Below are positions 8,773 to 19,000 of a stretch of DNA of 64,000 bases, piece by piece; position 1 is the stretch's first letter, and the number at the start of each line of letters is the position of its first letter. Below the pieces are notes generated by a model. The model was not told the origin of the DNA, did no database searches, and worked only from the letters and a program-made list of their open reading frames with translations. The position numbers were made by a program, and so were the translations under genes. The DNA comes from JACJXF01 sp038316435. GTDB lineage: Bacteria; Bacteroidota; Bacteroidia; Bacteroidales; GCA-2748055. The stretch covers positions 1-64,000 of the forward strand of contig JBBQAQ010000013.1 in NCBI GenBank assembly GCA_038316435.1, written 5' to 3'.

Positions 8773-10346
8773 TTGAATTCTTTTAGTTTATATTTAACGT
8801 AAATCACAGACCCTTCCTGTGTTGGTTTATGGCATTTAGCACAGGGAACATTACTATGTTTTCCATCTAATTTAAATGCGGCATTATTGTGATCAAACAT
8901 CGATTCTTTCCAACTCACTGTATTGTGACATTCTAGGCAATTCGTAACTCCGCCTTTCTCGAATTGCTTATAGTGGTTGTCATTATGGCAATCGGTACAA
9001 TTCTTTGACAAGCCCTGAAATTTTTGCTGAGCTACTCCAAACTTATCCTTTTTAAAATGGCAAGCCCGGCATCCCTCTTTATCATGTGCCCCGGTGAGTT
9101 TAAAATCAGTTTTTGAATGATCAAAGGAAACATCGGCCCATCGCTGTTCTTTGTGACAAACTTTGCAATCGGACTGAGGGTAATATTTGGTCTGAATGAA
9201 ATTCTGGTGTATATCTTTATGGCAATCCTTACATTCTTTTCCAATTTCTCTGAAACTCCATTTCTCCTGCTTTTTATGGCATTCAAAACATGGTATAGCA
9301 CTGTGTACTCCCTGAAGTGGGAATACACTTGAATTGTGCTGTTCAATTGTATACGAGAACTGAGTAAAGCCTTTCACGGTGTGGCAGGTAGCGCAGTCTG
9401 GAGAAACACCGTTTTTTGCAAACTGTTTATTATGGTAATCGACATGACAATCGCTGCATCTTGCATATTTTAAGGGATCCGTAAACTTTGTTTTATGACA
9501 GGCTTTACAATTGATACCCAAGTGTTTTTCTTCAAGTTTAAAATTTGTTTTATTGTGATCAAATTTATCAACTCCTTTTACAACCTGGAACGACTCTTCA
9601 TTATGGCACTGGCTGCAATTTTGTCCGAACTTATTATTGTGCGGGTCTTTATGGCAACTGGTGCAATTGCTGAACTGAACCCCACGGAATTCCTGAAATT
9701 TCTTTCCGTCGATGGTTTCCAGTTTATGGCACTTTAAGCAATCGATATTTTTGTGTTTTCCAAGCAAACGAAATTTAGCCTTGTCGTGCGAAAATTTCGA
9801 TGCCGGTTTGAATGCTTCAGCAGTATGGCAATCGAGGCAAGTTGCTGGTAAAGTTTTTAGGTGATAATCGGCGTGACAGGTCAGGCATTCGGTTCCAACG
9901 CCCAAATATGTTGCTTTTTTAGCCTTTAACTTTGGGTCGGCAATGAATTTGGCAACATGACAATCTTTGCATTCTTTTTTAGCATGAGGAACAGACAAAG
10001 GAAAACCTGTAAGTTTATGATCGAATGTTGTTGTTTCGAGACGAATGAGTTTAAAGTTCTTTCCATTATGTTCGCTATGGCAGGTGAAGCACTCTTTTCC
10101 CTTTACATCTGCAGATGAATGGTATCCTCTGGAATTACTAATTCTTGATTGTATTTCGGTATGGCATGTAAGGCATTTTTCACTTGAAACTTTATTCCCG
10201 AGTACATGGCACTGTGTACAATTTGAAATACCTTCCAGATGAGCATGAGGAGTGGATAAATCGCCCGGTGAAAGCTGCGCTGCTGCGGTAACCGGCAAAA
10301 CTGATAATACTATGATTCGAAATATTTGTAGGGCGTTAATCCTCAT
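8751..10346 (-). CDS. 20-heme multiheme c-type cytochrome
   Basis: 531 residues, signal peptide ending near VTAAAQ, 20 CXXCH motifs. It differs from the two other cytochromes: shorter spacing, Lys-rich, with a recurring module FDHxxTxFxLxGxHxxxxCxxCH seen at least six times (for example FSHDKAKFRLLGKHKNIDCLKCH split across hemes). The opening HLEGISNCTQCH resembles the first heme of c3/c7-type periplasmic proteins. High Lys content suits a soluble periplasmic electron shuttle docking to acidic partners. It is the first cytochrome gene of the operon, following the flavoprotein gene after 82 bases, and its stop region overlaps the 13-heme start. The last motif, CESCH, is one residue from the C-terminus. 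Confidence 0.9.
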   Translation of the reverse strand: MRINALQIFRIIVLSVLPVTAAAQLSPGDLSTPHAHLEGISNCTQCHVLGNKVSSEKCLTCHTEIQSRISNSRGYHSSADVKGKECFTCHSEHNGKNFKLIRLETTTFDHKLTGFPLSVPHAKKECKDCHVAKFIADPKLKAKKATYLGVGTECLTCHADYHLKTLPATCLDCHTAEAFKPASKFSHDKAKFRLLGKHKNIDCLKCHKLETIDGKKFQEFRGVQFSNCTSCHKDPHNNKFGQNCSQCHNEESFQVVKGVDKFDHNKTNFKLEEKHLGINCKACHKTKFTDPLKYARCSDCHVDYHNKQFAKNGVSPDCATCHTVKGFTQFSYTIEQHNSSVFPLQGVHSAIPCFECHKKQEKWSFREIGKECKDCHKDIHQNFIQTKYYPQSDCKVCHKEQRWADVSFDHSKTDFKLTGAHDKEGCRACHFKKDKFGVAQQKFQGLSKNCTDCHNDNHYKQFEKGGVTNCLECHNTVSWKESMFDHNNAAFKLDGKHSNVPCAKCHKPTQEGSVIYVKYKLKEFKCESCHS

Positions 10347-10367
10347 ATATCATTTTTAAAATATGGT

Positions 10368-10380
10368 GGGCTTTCAGCCC
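10368..10380. other. Small GC hairpin inside the cytochrome operon
   Basis: GGGCT-ttc-AGCCC in the 82-base gap before the 20-heme gene. On the plus strand it is followed by GTTTTT and could end transcription in that direction; on the minus strand, the direction of the operon, it lacks a U-tract. The adjacent CTTCGGCAAGCTC resembles the arms of the repeat at 19780. Confidence 0.3.
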
Positions 10381-10428
10381 GTTTTTCACTTCGGCAAGCT
10401 CAGCGTAAACCTTTTTCACTTGTCTTCC

Positions 10429-11775
10429 CTAATGCTTCAAAACCGTCTCTCCAAATTTCTTTGTTATCCTGATCCCTGCTTTCTCGAGAAACTGGGTAGG
10501 CAATTCACCTCCCGCGAAAATATAAACAAGATCATTTTGAATACTGATGCTTTGGTCTTCTTTACCTGTTGAGAGATGAATAGTTTCGTCTTCGATTGAA
10601 ACCAGGTTAGAACTAAGTTTAACCTCCATTATTCCATCGGCAACAGCTTTATTCAGCGCCATGCTGTTAAGCGGTTTGATGCGGTTAAATACTTCGTTTC
10701 TGTATGAAAGGATCACATGGTTTTGATTTGCTAGCAACAGAGCAGATTCAACAGCGGAATCTCCGCCACCAACAACAATAATGTGTTTGCCTGATATAGC
10801 TTCAGGTTCCAAAAGTCGATAGGCAACTTTCTCTTTAATTTCACCCGGCACTCCGAGTTTCCTAGGTGTTCCTCGTCTGCCAATTGAGAGTAAAACAGTT
10901 GCTCCTGTGAACGATTCCCCTTTAAGAGTAGTAAGATTAAAAATATCGTTTTCAAAAACTATTGATTCTACCTTTGAATTTTCCTTTACGTTGATATTAT
11001 TTTTCTTCAAGACAGTCTGCCACAGATCAAGAAGCTCGGTTTTACTGGTCTGGAAAAGTTTAATTTTACCAAAAAGAGGGAGATCCATTGGAGAAGTCAT
11101 AACAATTTTCTTTCGGGGGAAAGTAAAAACTGTACCTCCGAGTGTGTCCTGTTCCAAAAGTAAAAAATTGATTCCGTGCTTTTTTGCTGTCAAACTGGCT
11201 GAAATACCAGCAGGCCCCGCTCCCACTATAACCAAATCATAACTTGCAGAATGGTGCTTCTTGAGTGATTTTATGATATTTTCAGTTGCCTGTTTCCCTT
11301 GTTCAACGGCATTTTTGATAAGTCCCATTCCTCCCAGTTCTCCGGCGATAAATATTCTGGGAACATTTGTCTCGAAATTCTGATTCACATGTGGGAGATC
11401 TACTCCACGTTTTTCGGTTCCAATACGCAAACTGATAGCTTCCGTAGGACACGCATGAAAACATGCACCATGGCCAATGCATTGTGAGGCATTGATAATG
11501 GTAGCTTTCCCATTTCTAATCCCCAGAATATCATGTTCAGGGCAGGCGGAAATACAGGCTCCTGTTTGAATACAGCTATTTACATCAACAACAGGGTGCA
11601 ATGAAATCGGCTCATACAAACCGTCTTCCTTTGCCTTTTTAATTTTAGCATCAACGATATTTGATTCCTTGGTTTTTTTTCGGAGATAAAGCCAGATCAC
11701 TACAATACAAAGTATTGCAGCCAGAGTATAAACTAAAATATTTTCCAGTAAAAGTTCCATAATCAGAAAATCCAT
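10429..11775 (-). CDS. Membrane-anchored ferredoxin/FAD-NAD(P) oxidoreductase
   Basis: 448 residues. An N-terminal membrane helix (ILVYTLAAILCIVVIWLYL) is followed by a two-cluster ferredoxin domain: C68-x5-C74-x3-C78-P and C99-x5-C105-x3-C109-P. In both motifs the usual second Cys is replaced, by Thr71 and His102. Next comes a linker RGVDLPHVNQNFETNVPR, then a thioredoxin-reductase-like flavoprotein with FAD motif GAGPAG (185-190) and NAD(P) motif GGGDSA (336-341). The CXXC disulfide of true thioredoxin reductase is absent. It probably moves electrons between NAD(P)H and the adjacent membrane protein. Its start overlaps the stop of that upstream gene; an ATG five codons later would remove the overlap. 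Confidence 0.8.
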   Translation of the reverse strand: MDFLIMELLLENILVYTLAAILCIVVIWLYLRKKTKESNIVDAKIKKAKEDGLYEPISLHPVVDVNSCIQTGACISACPEHDILGIRNGKATIINASQCIGHGACFHACPTEAISLRIGTEKRGVDLPHVNQNFETNVPRIFIAGELGGMGLIKNAVEQGKQATENIIKSLKKHHSASYDLVIVGAGPAGISASLTAKKHGINFLLLEQDTLGGTVFTFPRKKIVMTSPMDLPLFGKIKLFQTSKTELLDLWQTVLKKNNINVKENSKVESIVFENDIFNLTTLKGESFTGATVLLSIGRRGTPRKLGVPGEIKEKVAYRLLEPEAISGKHIIVVGGGDSAVESALLLANQNHVILSYRNEVFNRIKPLNSMALNKAVADGIMEVKLSSNLVSIEDETIHLSTGKEDQSISIQNDLVYIFAGGELPTQFLEKAGIRITKKFGETVLKH

Positions 11776-12632
11776 TTATATCCAAACAAAATAGTAACTG
11801 CAACGTGTATTACCATAATAATGAACATTACTAATGCAAAAGGTAAATGCGCTACATGCCAGTATTTAAGGAGATTCTGCATGGTGTCAAGTCGCTCAAT
11901 TCTCCTGTTTAGGGTAATATCATTTTTAACAAGCGAAACAATTTCTTTGAATTCCTCTCGGGGAAATTTATTTTTTCTTAAAACTGATTTGACGGTTCTG
12001 ATAGTTTGGCGGTCGTCTTTATACTTCCAATAAAAACGTACAAAGGTATTTTTATGATATAATTCGATCTTCTTTTTAATGGATTCCACTAAAATCGTGT
12101 AGCTTTCTTCATCCAGATTGTGCGAATCTCTTACGATTCCGGCAACGTCTGTTTTCATCTCACGAACTTCATTTAAACTCAGTTCGCGTCCTTCAATACT
12201 TCGGGGGATTTGAATGTAGATGAACCTTCCAACTATCCCGCTTAAAAATACAGCTACCATACTCCAGAAACTAATAGCTACAAGTCCTCCGAATTTATAT
12301 GAAGTATGAAAAAGTATGAGTATTGGACCCAGTGTACAAAGGAAAATGTGAAATTCAAGCCAATGCTTTAGGAAGCCCAAACGGGATAATGAACGAAGTC
12401 TTTTTCTCAGCATATATGAAGCTACGCCTATGATCATTAAAAGGGATCCTAATATCCCCATACCATGACCGAGTACACCGCTGGGTTTTAATACTAGATG
12501 ATCAGGGTGATAAACCCTTTCTTCCATGCTGATGCCATAATACCCCATCCCTCTGAACACAAGAAAAATAAACGTAATGAATACAACCACTACTAAAAGT
12601 CCTATATAAATTCTGTGTGCTATTTTCGACAT
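11763..12632 (-). CDS. Multihistidine membrane protein, probable b-type cytochrome subunit
   Basis: 289 residues with about five membrane helices. Helix-borne histidines (His56 in LGHGMG, His95, His109, His259/His262 in YWHVAHLPF, His276) are spaced like axial heme ligands of diheme cytochrome b proteins. A long charged loop, about residues 145-250, separates helix 4 from the last helix. It heads the minus-strand operon and overlaps the flavoprotein gene, so the two probably form a membrane complex linking quinone or NAD(P)H to the periplasmic multiheme cytochromes. I do not recognise a named family with certainty; heme binding is inferred from histidine placement. Confidence 0.65.
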   Translation of the reverse strand: MSKIAHRIYIGLLVVVVFITFIFLVFRGMGYYGISMEERVYHPDHLVLKPSGVLGHGMGILGSLLMIIGVASYMLRKRLRSLSRLGFLKHWLEFHIFLCTLGPILILFHTSYKFGGLVAISFWSMVAVFLSGIVGRFIYIQIPRSIEGRELSLNEVREMKTDVAGIVRDSHNLDEESYTILVESIKKKIELYHKNTFVRFYWKYKDDRQTIRTVKSVLRKNKFPREEFKEIVSLVKNDITLNRRIERLDTMQNLLKYWHVAHLPFALVMFIIMVIHVAVTILFGYKWIF

Positions 12633-12738
12633 AAGAAATGCAGTTAAAATTTCAATTTCATGGAATGGTTTGTAAGGTTCATCATTAAACCAACAAAAAT
12701 TTAATTAGGCGGATGCACACAAATAAATCATTTCCTCT

Positions 12739-12746
12739 CAAATTTA
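12739..12746 (-). promoter_or_regulatory. Candidate -7 box for the cytochrome operon
   Basis: Minus-strand TAAATTTG fits the Bacteroidota -7 consensus TAnnTTTG about 107 bases upstream of the first gene. The -33 element is not clear. The 346-base gap 12633..12978 is the divergent promoter region and holds no gene. Confidence 0.35.
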
Positions 12747-12945
12747 AGTACTAAAATGCGAACTCGTACGATTCATTTTGCAATTTGTTTACTTATATAG
12801 ATATTTAGAATCGTTACGGATAAGCAGGTAAAAACACCTGATTTCGAGCTCTTCCATTTTGCATTTATTAAAAGTGGAGTTACTTCATATTGGTTATCTA
12901 TAAATTAATAGTATGGCAAACTTTAATTATTATCGAAATTCCCGC

Positions 12946-12953
12946 TACTTTTG
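12946..12953 (+). promoter_or_regulatory. Candidate -7 box for the DUF362 gene
   Basis: TACTTTTG matches TAnnTTTG; a transcript would start about 20 bases before the ATG at 12979. No good -33 TTTG is seen. Confidence 0.4.
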
Positions 12954-12978
12954 AATATTCAACTTACCCACTACCCTA

Positions 12979-15021
12979 ATGAAAAATAATATAAATTTTC
13001 CAAAGAGTCTGACGTTTATAAAAAACAGGCTTGCGCTCCTCAAGTTATCACCAAAAGCTATTTTTTTATTAATGGGAATTGCATCAAGTCTATGGTTTCT
13101 GATCCGTGTAATTCCAAAACCTCAAAGAGCAGGATACCCGTGTATGAGAGCTGCTGCACCTATCATGTCGGGTTTCGTGATTTATCTTCTAGCCTTAGGT
13201 GGATCGGTACTTTTGTTTAAAAAAGCATTTTCGAAATTCAAGCAACAAAAGTATTTTTCAGCTGTATTTGCAAGCATTTTATGTGTGGTTTTATTGATTG
13301 TTTTCAATTTAAATGATGTCAGAAAAGTATATGCAAACACATTTGGATTCACAAGGGGAGTATTGCCTGACGCTCCTAACAGCCCGATGGGTGTGGGACA
13401 AGGGGTTTTCCAAGGCAGAGTCGTATGGTCGTGGAATCCTGCAGCTACAAAAGAAACCTGCACCAACGTTATTACTGATGCTTTTTTCATGGCAAAAAAT
13501 AATAACCAGGATACAATAAATATAATGGCCGACAAATCAATAAAAGGCTTGGGCGGACAGAGTACAGTTAAGGCTTCATGGGATGCAATATTCAAAAATT
13601 TTAACGCTAAAAAAACAGGAACGGCGGCAGGATACGTGGCAGGACAGAAAATTTTTATTAAAGTAAATAACGGCCAAGCCGGATGGGCAATAAACTCAGC
13701 AACACTGGCTGAAACAGGGAATAACTCATCAACAGGAGTGAAAAATGCTGCCATGTCGGGTACAACTCCGGCAACGGTTCTCGCTTTCGTTAGACAGCTT
13801 GTAGATAGCTGCAATGTAGCTCAGGAAGATATCTATATTGCAGAACCTATGACCCACGTATATAAAAGTATGTATGATGCAATTCATGCTAAATATCCCA
13901 ATGTAAAAATTCTCGATAAGGAAAGTAAAAATACAAGTTTAGGCAGAACAACCTCCGCCGGATGGACCAATTTTGACGCTATTGTTTACTCTGATAAAGG
14001 AGCTGAAATGCCCGATGCTATTAACGATGAGATGATGCATGAAATGTACTATGCCAATTATCTGATAAATGTTGCAGCACTCAAGGCTCATGCCAGAAAC
14101 GGAGTTACTTTTTGTGCAAAACTTCATTTTGGTTCGCATGGTGTTCACGGAGCAGACTGGTCATCCTTTCACCTGCATGATGGCTTGATATGCACGGTTG
14201 ACAATGATGTAATGACTTCCGGTGTGCGCGGAACCTATAAAATGTACCGGGTGCTGGTTGACCTTATGGGTCATAAGAAACTCGGCGGAAACACTGTATT
14301 GTTTGTTATCGATGGACTCTGGGGAGGAATAGAAGCCACGGATATGCCTGTTAAATGGAAAATTCCACCATTTAATACTGACTTTCCAAATTCACTTTTC
14401 ATCTCACAGGATGAGATTGCGTTGGAATCAGTATGCATTGATTTTCTTAGAGCAGAGGCAAACATAAATACTGCTTTCAAAGACCGTCCCTACTTTCCGG
14501 CGGTTGACGATTATCTTCATCAGGGAGCATCGAAAGCCAACTGGCCTGCAGGTATTAGCTATGATCCAGAAGGTGATGGTTCTGAAATGCCTTCAAGCCT
14601 TGGCGTTCATGAACACTGGAATAACTCCACCAAAAAGCAATACACCAAAAATATATATTCTGTTGCTTCGGGAATTGAATTGTTTCCAATTCCTTCAAAT
14701 CTGGTTTCTTATGATCACCTCAACGCTGTTTCTGTTTCCGAAAATCATGTTTTCGCTTCCGAAATCAAAGCATATCCAAACCCCTGTTCAGAAGCAACCG
14801 AAATATCTTACAGTCTGAAATCACCTGCATCTGTTGAGTTTCAGGTTATTTCCATGGATGGGAAAATTATTTATACTTTATCACAGAAAGGTTTATCTCA
14901 GGGGAGTCAAACACAGAGGTTTTTAACCCAAAAATGGGGAAAAGGAAGTTTTATTGTTGTGTTGAGATCATTTAGTGATAAAGCTGTAGAAACCAGTACT
15001 GTAAGGCTTGTTGTTAAATAG
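12979..15021 (+). CDS. DUF362 protein with membrane N-terminus and type IX sorting tail
   Basis: 680 residues. Three hydrophobic helices (about 26-46, 61-82, 93-115) open the protein, including the PQRAGYPCMRAAAPIMSG segment often found at the start of DUF362 proteins. Residues about 130-560 form the DUF362 region (KVNNGQAGWAINS, AEPMTHVYKSMYDAIH, NVAALKAHARNGVTFCAKLHFG). The last about 85 residues (AYPNPCSEATEISYSL to the end) are a type A C-terminal sorting domain of the type IX secretion system. A multi-helix N-terminus combined with this tail is unusual, because type IX cargo is normally released by signal peptidase. Some DUF362 proteins are linked to iron-sulfur or redox chemistry, but the domain's role is not established. 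Confidence 0.75.
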   Translation: MKNNINFPKSLTFIKNRLALLKLSPKAIFLLMGIASSLWFLIRVIPKPQRAGYPCMRAAAPIMSGFVIYLLALGGSVLLFKKAFSKFKQQKYFSAVFASILCVVLLIVFNLNDVRKVYANTFGFTRGVLPDAPNSPMGVGQGVFQGRVVWSWNPAATKETCTNVITDAFFMAKNNNQDTINIMADKSIKGLGGQSTVKASWDAIFKNFNAKKTGTAAGYVAGQKIFIKVNNGQAGWAINSATLAETGNNSSTGVKNAAMSGTTPATVLAFVRQLVDSCNVAQEDIYIAEPMTHVYKSMYDAIHAKYPNVKILDKESKNTSLGRTTSAGWTNFDAIVYSDKGAEMPDAINDEMMHEMYYANYLINVAALKAHARNGVTFCAKLHFGSHGVHGADWSSFHLHDGLICTVDNDVMTSGVRGTYKMYRVLVDLMGHKKLGGNTVLFVIDGLWGGIEATDMPVKWKIPPFNTDFPNSLFISQDEIALESVCIDFLRAEANINTAFKDRPYFPAVDDYLHQGASKANWPAGISYDPEGDGSEMPSSLGVHEHWNNSTKKQYTKNIYSVASGIELFPIPSNLVSYDHLNAVSVSENHVFASEIKAYPNPCSEATEISYSLKSPASVEFQVISMDGKIIYTLSQKGLSQGSQTQRFLTQKWGKGSFIVVLRSFSDKAVETSTVRLVVK

Positions 15022-15065
15022 GATTGAAATCAACATTACAATGTTTAAATAATTTTACGAAAAAA

Positions 15066-16046
15066 ATGAAAAAAAATAGTTTTCTTATTCTCTTCGCACT
15101 GATTTCAATTGTTTCTTGCGATGATGACCATAAAAACAACCCTCAAATCGTGACTGACTTAAATAATCAGAATGTCACTTCATTGGCTATTGATAACACA
15201 AATGCACTATGGGCTGGAACAGATTCTGGGTTGTATAAAAAGGTGAATTCCGGCTATCAGCAAATTGATATTAAGTCGGATGCTGGAGTTACTGCACTTG
15301 GGTACGAAAAACCGAATAATATCCTATGGGTAGGCACAACAGAAGGTCTCATTAAAGTTACTCTAGCAGGGAATAAAACGAGTTCTGTTGCGATACCTGT
15401 TGAGAACATGAGCTATGATAGTGTAAGCTCAGTTTATGTTACTCAGGATTCGGAAAGATGGTTTGGCACTGGATATGGAGTTACCCGCAATCTATTAGAA
15501 TTATGGCAGAAGGAGAAGTTCAAAAAAAATCTATCTGGAACTATATCAGCTGCTGCATTTGAGAAAGTAGGAATCAACTCTATTGCTAGTTGGGATGGAG
15601 ATTTCTACTTCGCTAGTAATGGTCGCAGTGTGTACCGGGCTTATGGTTGGAATTCAACAATAAGCGCATTCACAGGAGCAACACAACTTCTTAAGCCCTA
15701 TAACGGGACAAATTTGTCTGATACTGCATTTGTTGTCTTCGTCGATTCCCAAAGCCGGCAATGGATGGGTGGCAGAGAAGGATTAGTGATGCATATTGGC
15801 CATGACCCTAAGGCAGAGAATACATCCTTTTACAGTGAGTTAGTAAACCCTCGTGTTCATTGCATTGCAGAAGCTCCGGACGGCAAAATCTGGGCAGGAA
15901 CAGAAAAGGGGATTTCCATTTATGATGGGACTAACTGGACGCCGCTCACGGCAAATCTCCCAAATAATTATGTTACTGCCATTGCCTTTGAAAGCAATGG
16001 AAAAACCTGGATAGGTACAAAAGCTGGAATTATAAGTCTTGACTAA
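15066..16046 (+). CDS. Beta-propeller lipoprotein (two-component-regulator propeller repeats)
   Basis: About 326 residues from the ATG at 15066, chosen because it starts directly at a lipoprotein signal peptide (MKKNSFLILFALISIVSC, lipid-modified Cys). The body has repeated strands of the Reg_prop type: VTSLAIDNTNALWAGTDSG, ILWVGTTEGL, RWFGTGYGV, IWAGTEKGISIYDG and TWIGTKAGI, giving one propeller. No kinase or DNA-binding domain follows, so it is a surface or periplasmic binding protein rather than a hybrid sensor. It follows the DUF362 gene by 44 bases on the same strand and is likely co-transcribed. Its end abuts the end of the CotH gene with essentially no gap. Confidence 0.75.
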   Translation: MKKNSFLILFALISIVSCDDDHKNNPQIVTDLNNQNVTSLAIDNTNALWAGTDSGLYKKVNSGYQQIDIKSDAGVTALGYEKPNNILWVGTTEGLIKVTLAGNKTSSVAIPVENMSYDSVSSVYVTQDSERWFGTGYGVTRNLLELWQKEKFKKNLSGTISAAAFEKVGINSIASWDGDFYFASNGRSVYRAYGWNSTISAFTGATQLLKPYNGTNLSDTAFVVFVDSQSRQWMGGREGLVMHIGHDPKAENTSFYSELVNPRVHCIAEAPDGKIWAGTEKGISIYDGTNWTPLTANLPNNYVTAIAFESNGKTWIGTKAGIISLD

Positions 16047-19000
16047 TTACTTCACCATCACCACTTTCAGGTTTAGTCTTAGATTTTCACCAGCCATCCG
16101 GATGAAGTAAACTCCACCGGAAAGCCTTTGGTTGTTGTTATCACTTCCATCCCAGTCGATATAATATGCGCCTGCGTCAATCCTTTGTTTCGCTAGAGTT
16201 TTGAGCAATCTTCCCTGCAAATCATAGATTTCAAGGGAATAATAGCCAGATTCTGCCGCTTCAATTCTAAGTGTTGTATAATCGGTGAAGGGATTCGGGA
16301 AGCAATCCAAACTTGCAATTCTCAACGGAATTTCTTCTTTGATATCCAGACCTTGATTACGAGCATTAAAGCCTGCAGGTGTGCCTCCATTTGGACTTGA
16401 TTTCCAGTTTCCGCCCAGATTATTATCCGCTAAAGGGTTAATAAGTTCGATTGTGGCACCTGTGGCATTTGCATCCATTGGCCAGGGAGTATAAACTGCG
16501 AAGTTTACCCAGTCAACCAATACACTCTGATCATTAAACAAATTAACATCATCGCCTGTACTAGCGAGTCCAAATGGGAAATCACCAGTTGAAGAAGTAA
16601 TGGTAGGATTTAAAGTTTTGAACGCCATAATATCCTTACAAACAACAACATACGCACCAGGAGCGACAATAAGGTCCGAGGGAAAGGCGTATCCAAGTTC
16701 TGGTCCTGCATCGCTCAGTATCCAATTCTTCAGGTTTACTGGCGTATTACCGGCATTGTATAATTCTACCCAGTCTTTTGTGTCTTTTTCAGGGGATGAG
16801 CTGTAGTTTATTTCATTAATAACTATGTTTATATCTGACAACAGTGCGGGTTCAAAAACAGCAGTGAAAGTTCCTGATGTAGCCATATTAAAACTCATTT
16901 CCGGAGTTATTGAACTCTGCGTTCCTTCCCATCTTACAAACTTATATCCCGGAGCTGGAATGGCAGTGATCTTAATGGGTAAATTCTTAAAGTAAATGCC
17001 GCTAAATGGATATTTATTGGGAATAATAGAATTGATTTTTATTTTTCCTGATCCGGCTGTACTTATAGAAACGGAAACATTTAACAAAGAGCCTAATCCA
17101 AAATTAGTTTGAAGGTGAGTTCTTGCATGAACTGGCCTGTCATTGCTGTAATACTTCATGGTCAGATAATTGTTTTCCCATCTAGCATAATCAAGCCCCC
17201 AGCGAACCATATGATCTCCTATTTCCGGTATATAAATTGCCTTAAGAGAATCAATCGCAGCTCTTACAACGGCAGATTTAAAATTCGTATTTAGTCGGTC
17301 AGCATACTGATTTGCAAATTCCCTCCTGAATTCAGGATTTGTAACTAATCTGCGGAACAAGAGTGTTGACCAAGGTGGGTTTGGCCAGCCTGGACCGTTA
17401 TCATCTAGTGCAAATTCTAGAGTATTGAAATAGGCTGCATTCCCCTCCCAAATTGAGAAACCGAAATCTGTATCAAAGATGATCCACCTCCATTTATTTC
17501 CTGTTTCTGGGCTATTCCAATACCTGATATTATTCCCAGGCCAATCTTTGTTATTTATGTAAATTTGGGTCAACTGGTATTGAATATAATTATTCATATC
17601 CATTTGATTACTGACTTTTAGGTATTCGGATTCAGCAACAAGACTTGTGTGAGTTTCCAAATAGCTAAGTAATTCCATGTAATTTACATTGGTACCATCC
17701 AGAATTGTACCGGCTGATTCAAGTAAATTTATGCTATCAGGATTTATCAAATGATTCTCAGCAATGAAATTCGGATTTATTTTTTCTCTCATATTAAGAA
17801 TTCCCCAGTACTCCCCATTTAGATATACTACAACTGGTTGAAATGCCTGACGATCGACGTCCATATTGCGAATGAGACTTGAAGTTAGTCCGTCTCTTAC
17901 AAAGGCCTCAGCCCAATCATTTCCTCCATTTCTCAATACCAGGGATTCGAATTTTTTTATGGGTTTATCCACAAAAAACTGATAATCAAAGGATCCCTTA
18001 CCATAAGCATCACGAGCGAAAAGCGACATAGATTTCTGAGGATTTGCACGCGAATAGTTACCAAATATTTTAATTCCTATTTCCTGATTGATCTGTCTAT
18101 TACCCTCAATATCATAGTATTCCACGTGAGCTTTTCTTTCCCAATCCTGCCAGAAATTGGCTCCAAAAAAAGGATTATCCGTTGAAGCGTTCGGGCCTAA
18201 AACATAGATGCCGGAGTCATTATTCCAAAGATTATAAGGATCGGTACTCAGACAGACTACCGGAAGAGTGTGCTCTTTGGTAAAATATGTGTTACTTACT
18301 ATTATTCCTGGGAGTTTCTGAGCATTTACTGATTTAGCTCTGAGAATGGTATTACTATTTACCGGGATTGGAGAGTTATACCATAAATCAATTAATTCAG
18401 GCTCTGAACCATCCGTAGTGTAAACAATAGTATCCGCCGGATCCTTAGTTGAAAGCTGAACACTTAATCCACCCGGGAAATATCCACCTGAAAAAGAAAA
18501 TTTCACAGAGTCACCTCCCATTTGATCATAGGCTTTGGTTGAATTTGGCTTTCCGGGAGTTTGAGTAAAAAAGTACTTCCAAATATTTGATCCATCAGGA
18601 GTTCGTCCTCTTGAAATATTATTAATTATAGGTGTACCCGAGATAGAATCAGAAAATGTTGAATCTGGTTTGGAGAGAAATAAAGATTCACCAGCAGAAC
18701 TGATTTTAAAACTTGCATGCAACTGATTTGTAGTGAAACTCAGATACGATGGATAACTGTTGAGATAGCCGCCTCCCTTGTATCCCAACGTGAGCATTGG
18801 AATCAGACTAAAATCGGAAGAACTTGGAGCTGAATTATGTCCTTGTACTGCAATTACATTTACTCCCTCAACCAGAAAACTTTGAAAATCAGCAATGTCA
18901 TAATTCTCAGGAACTCCACCTTGGTAAAGAGTTGCCTCACGTATAAAACTTCCAGTTAACTGGTTGTATGTTACCACAGAACCAGCAGCACCAAGATTAC

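Noticed and set aside
4307..10346. Calling the cytochromes MtrA, MtrC or Omc orthologues
   Set aside because: Only heme motifs and general layout are shared; no specific sequence likeness was seen.
10429..11775. Thioredoxin reductase
   Set aside because: The redox CXXC is absent and a membrane helix plus ferredoxin domain precede the flavin domain.
11763..12632. NarI/formate-dehydrogenase gamma subunit as name for the multihistidine membrane protein
   Set aside because: Helix histidines fit a cytochrome b, but the long charged loop before the last helix and the overall pattern do not match those families.
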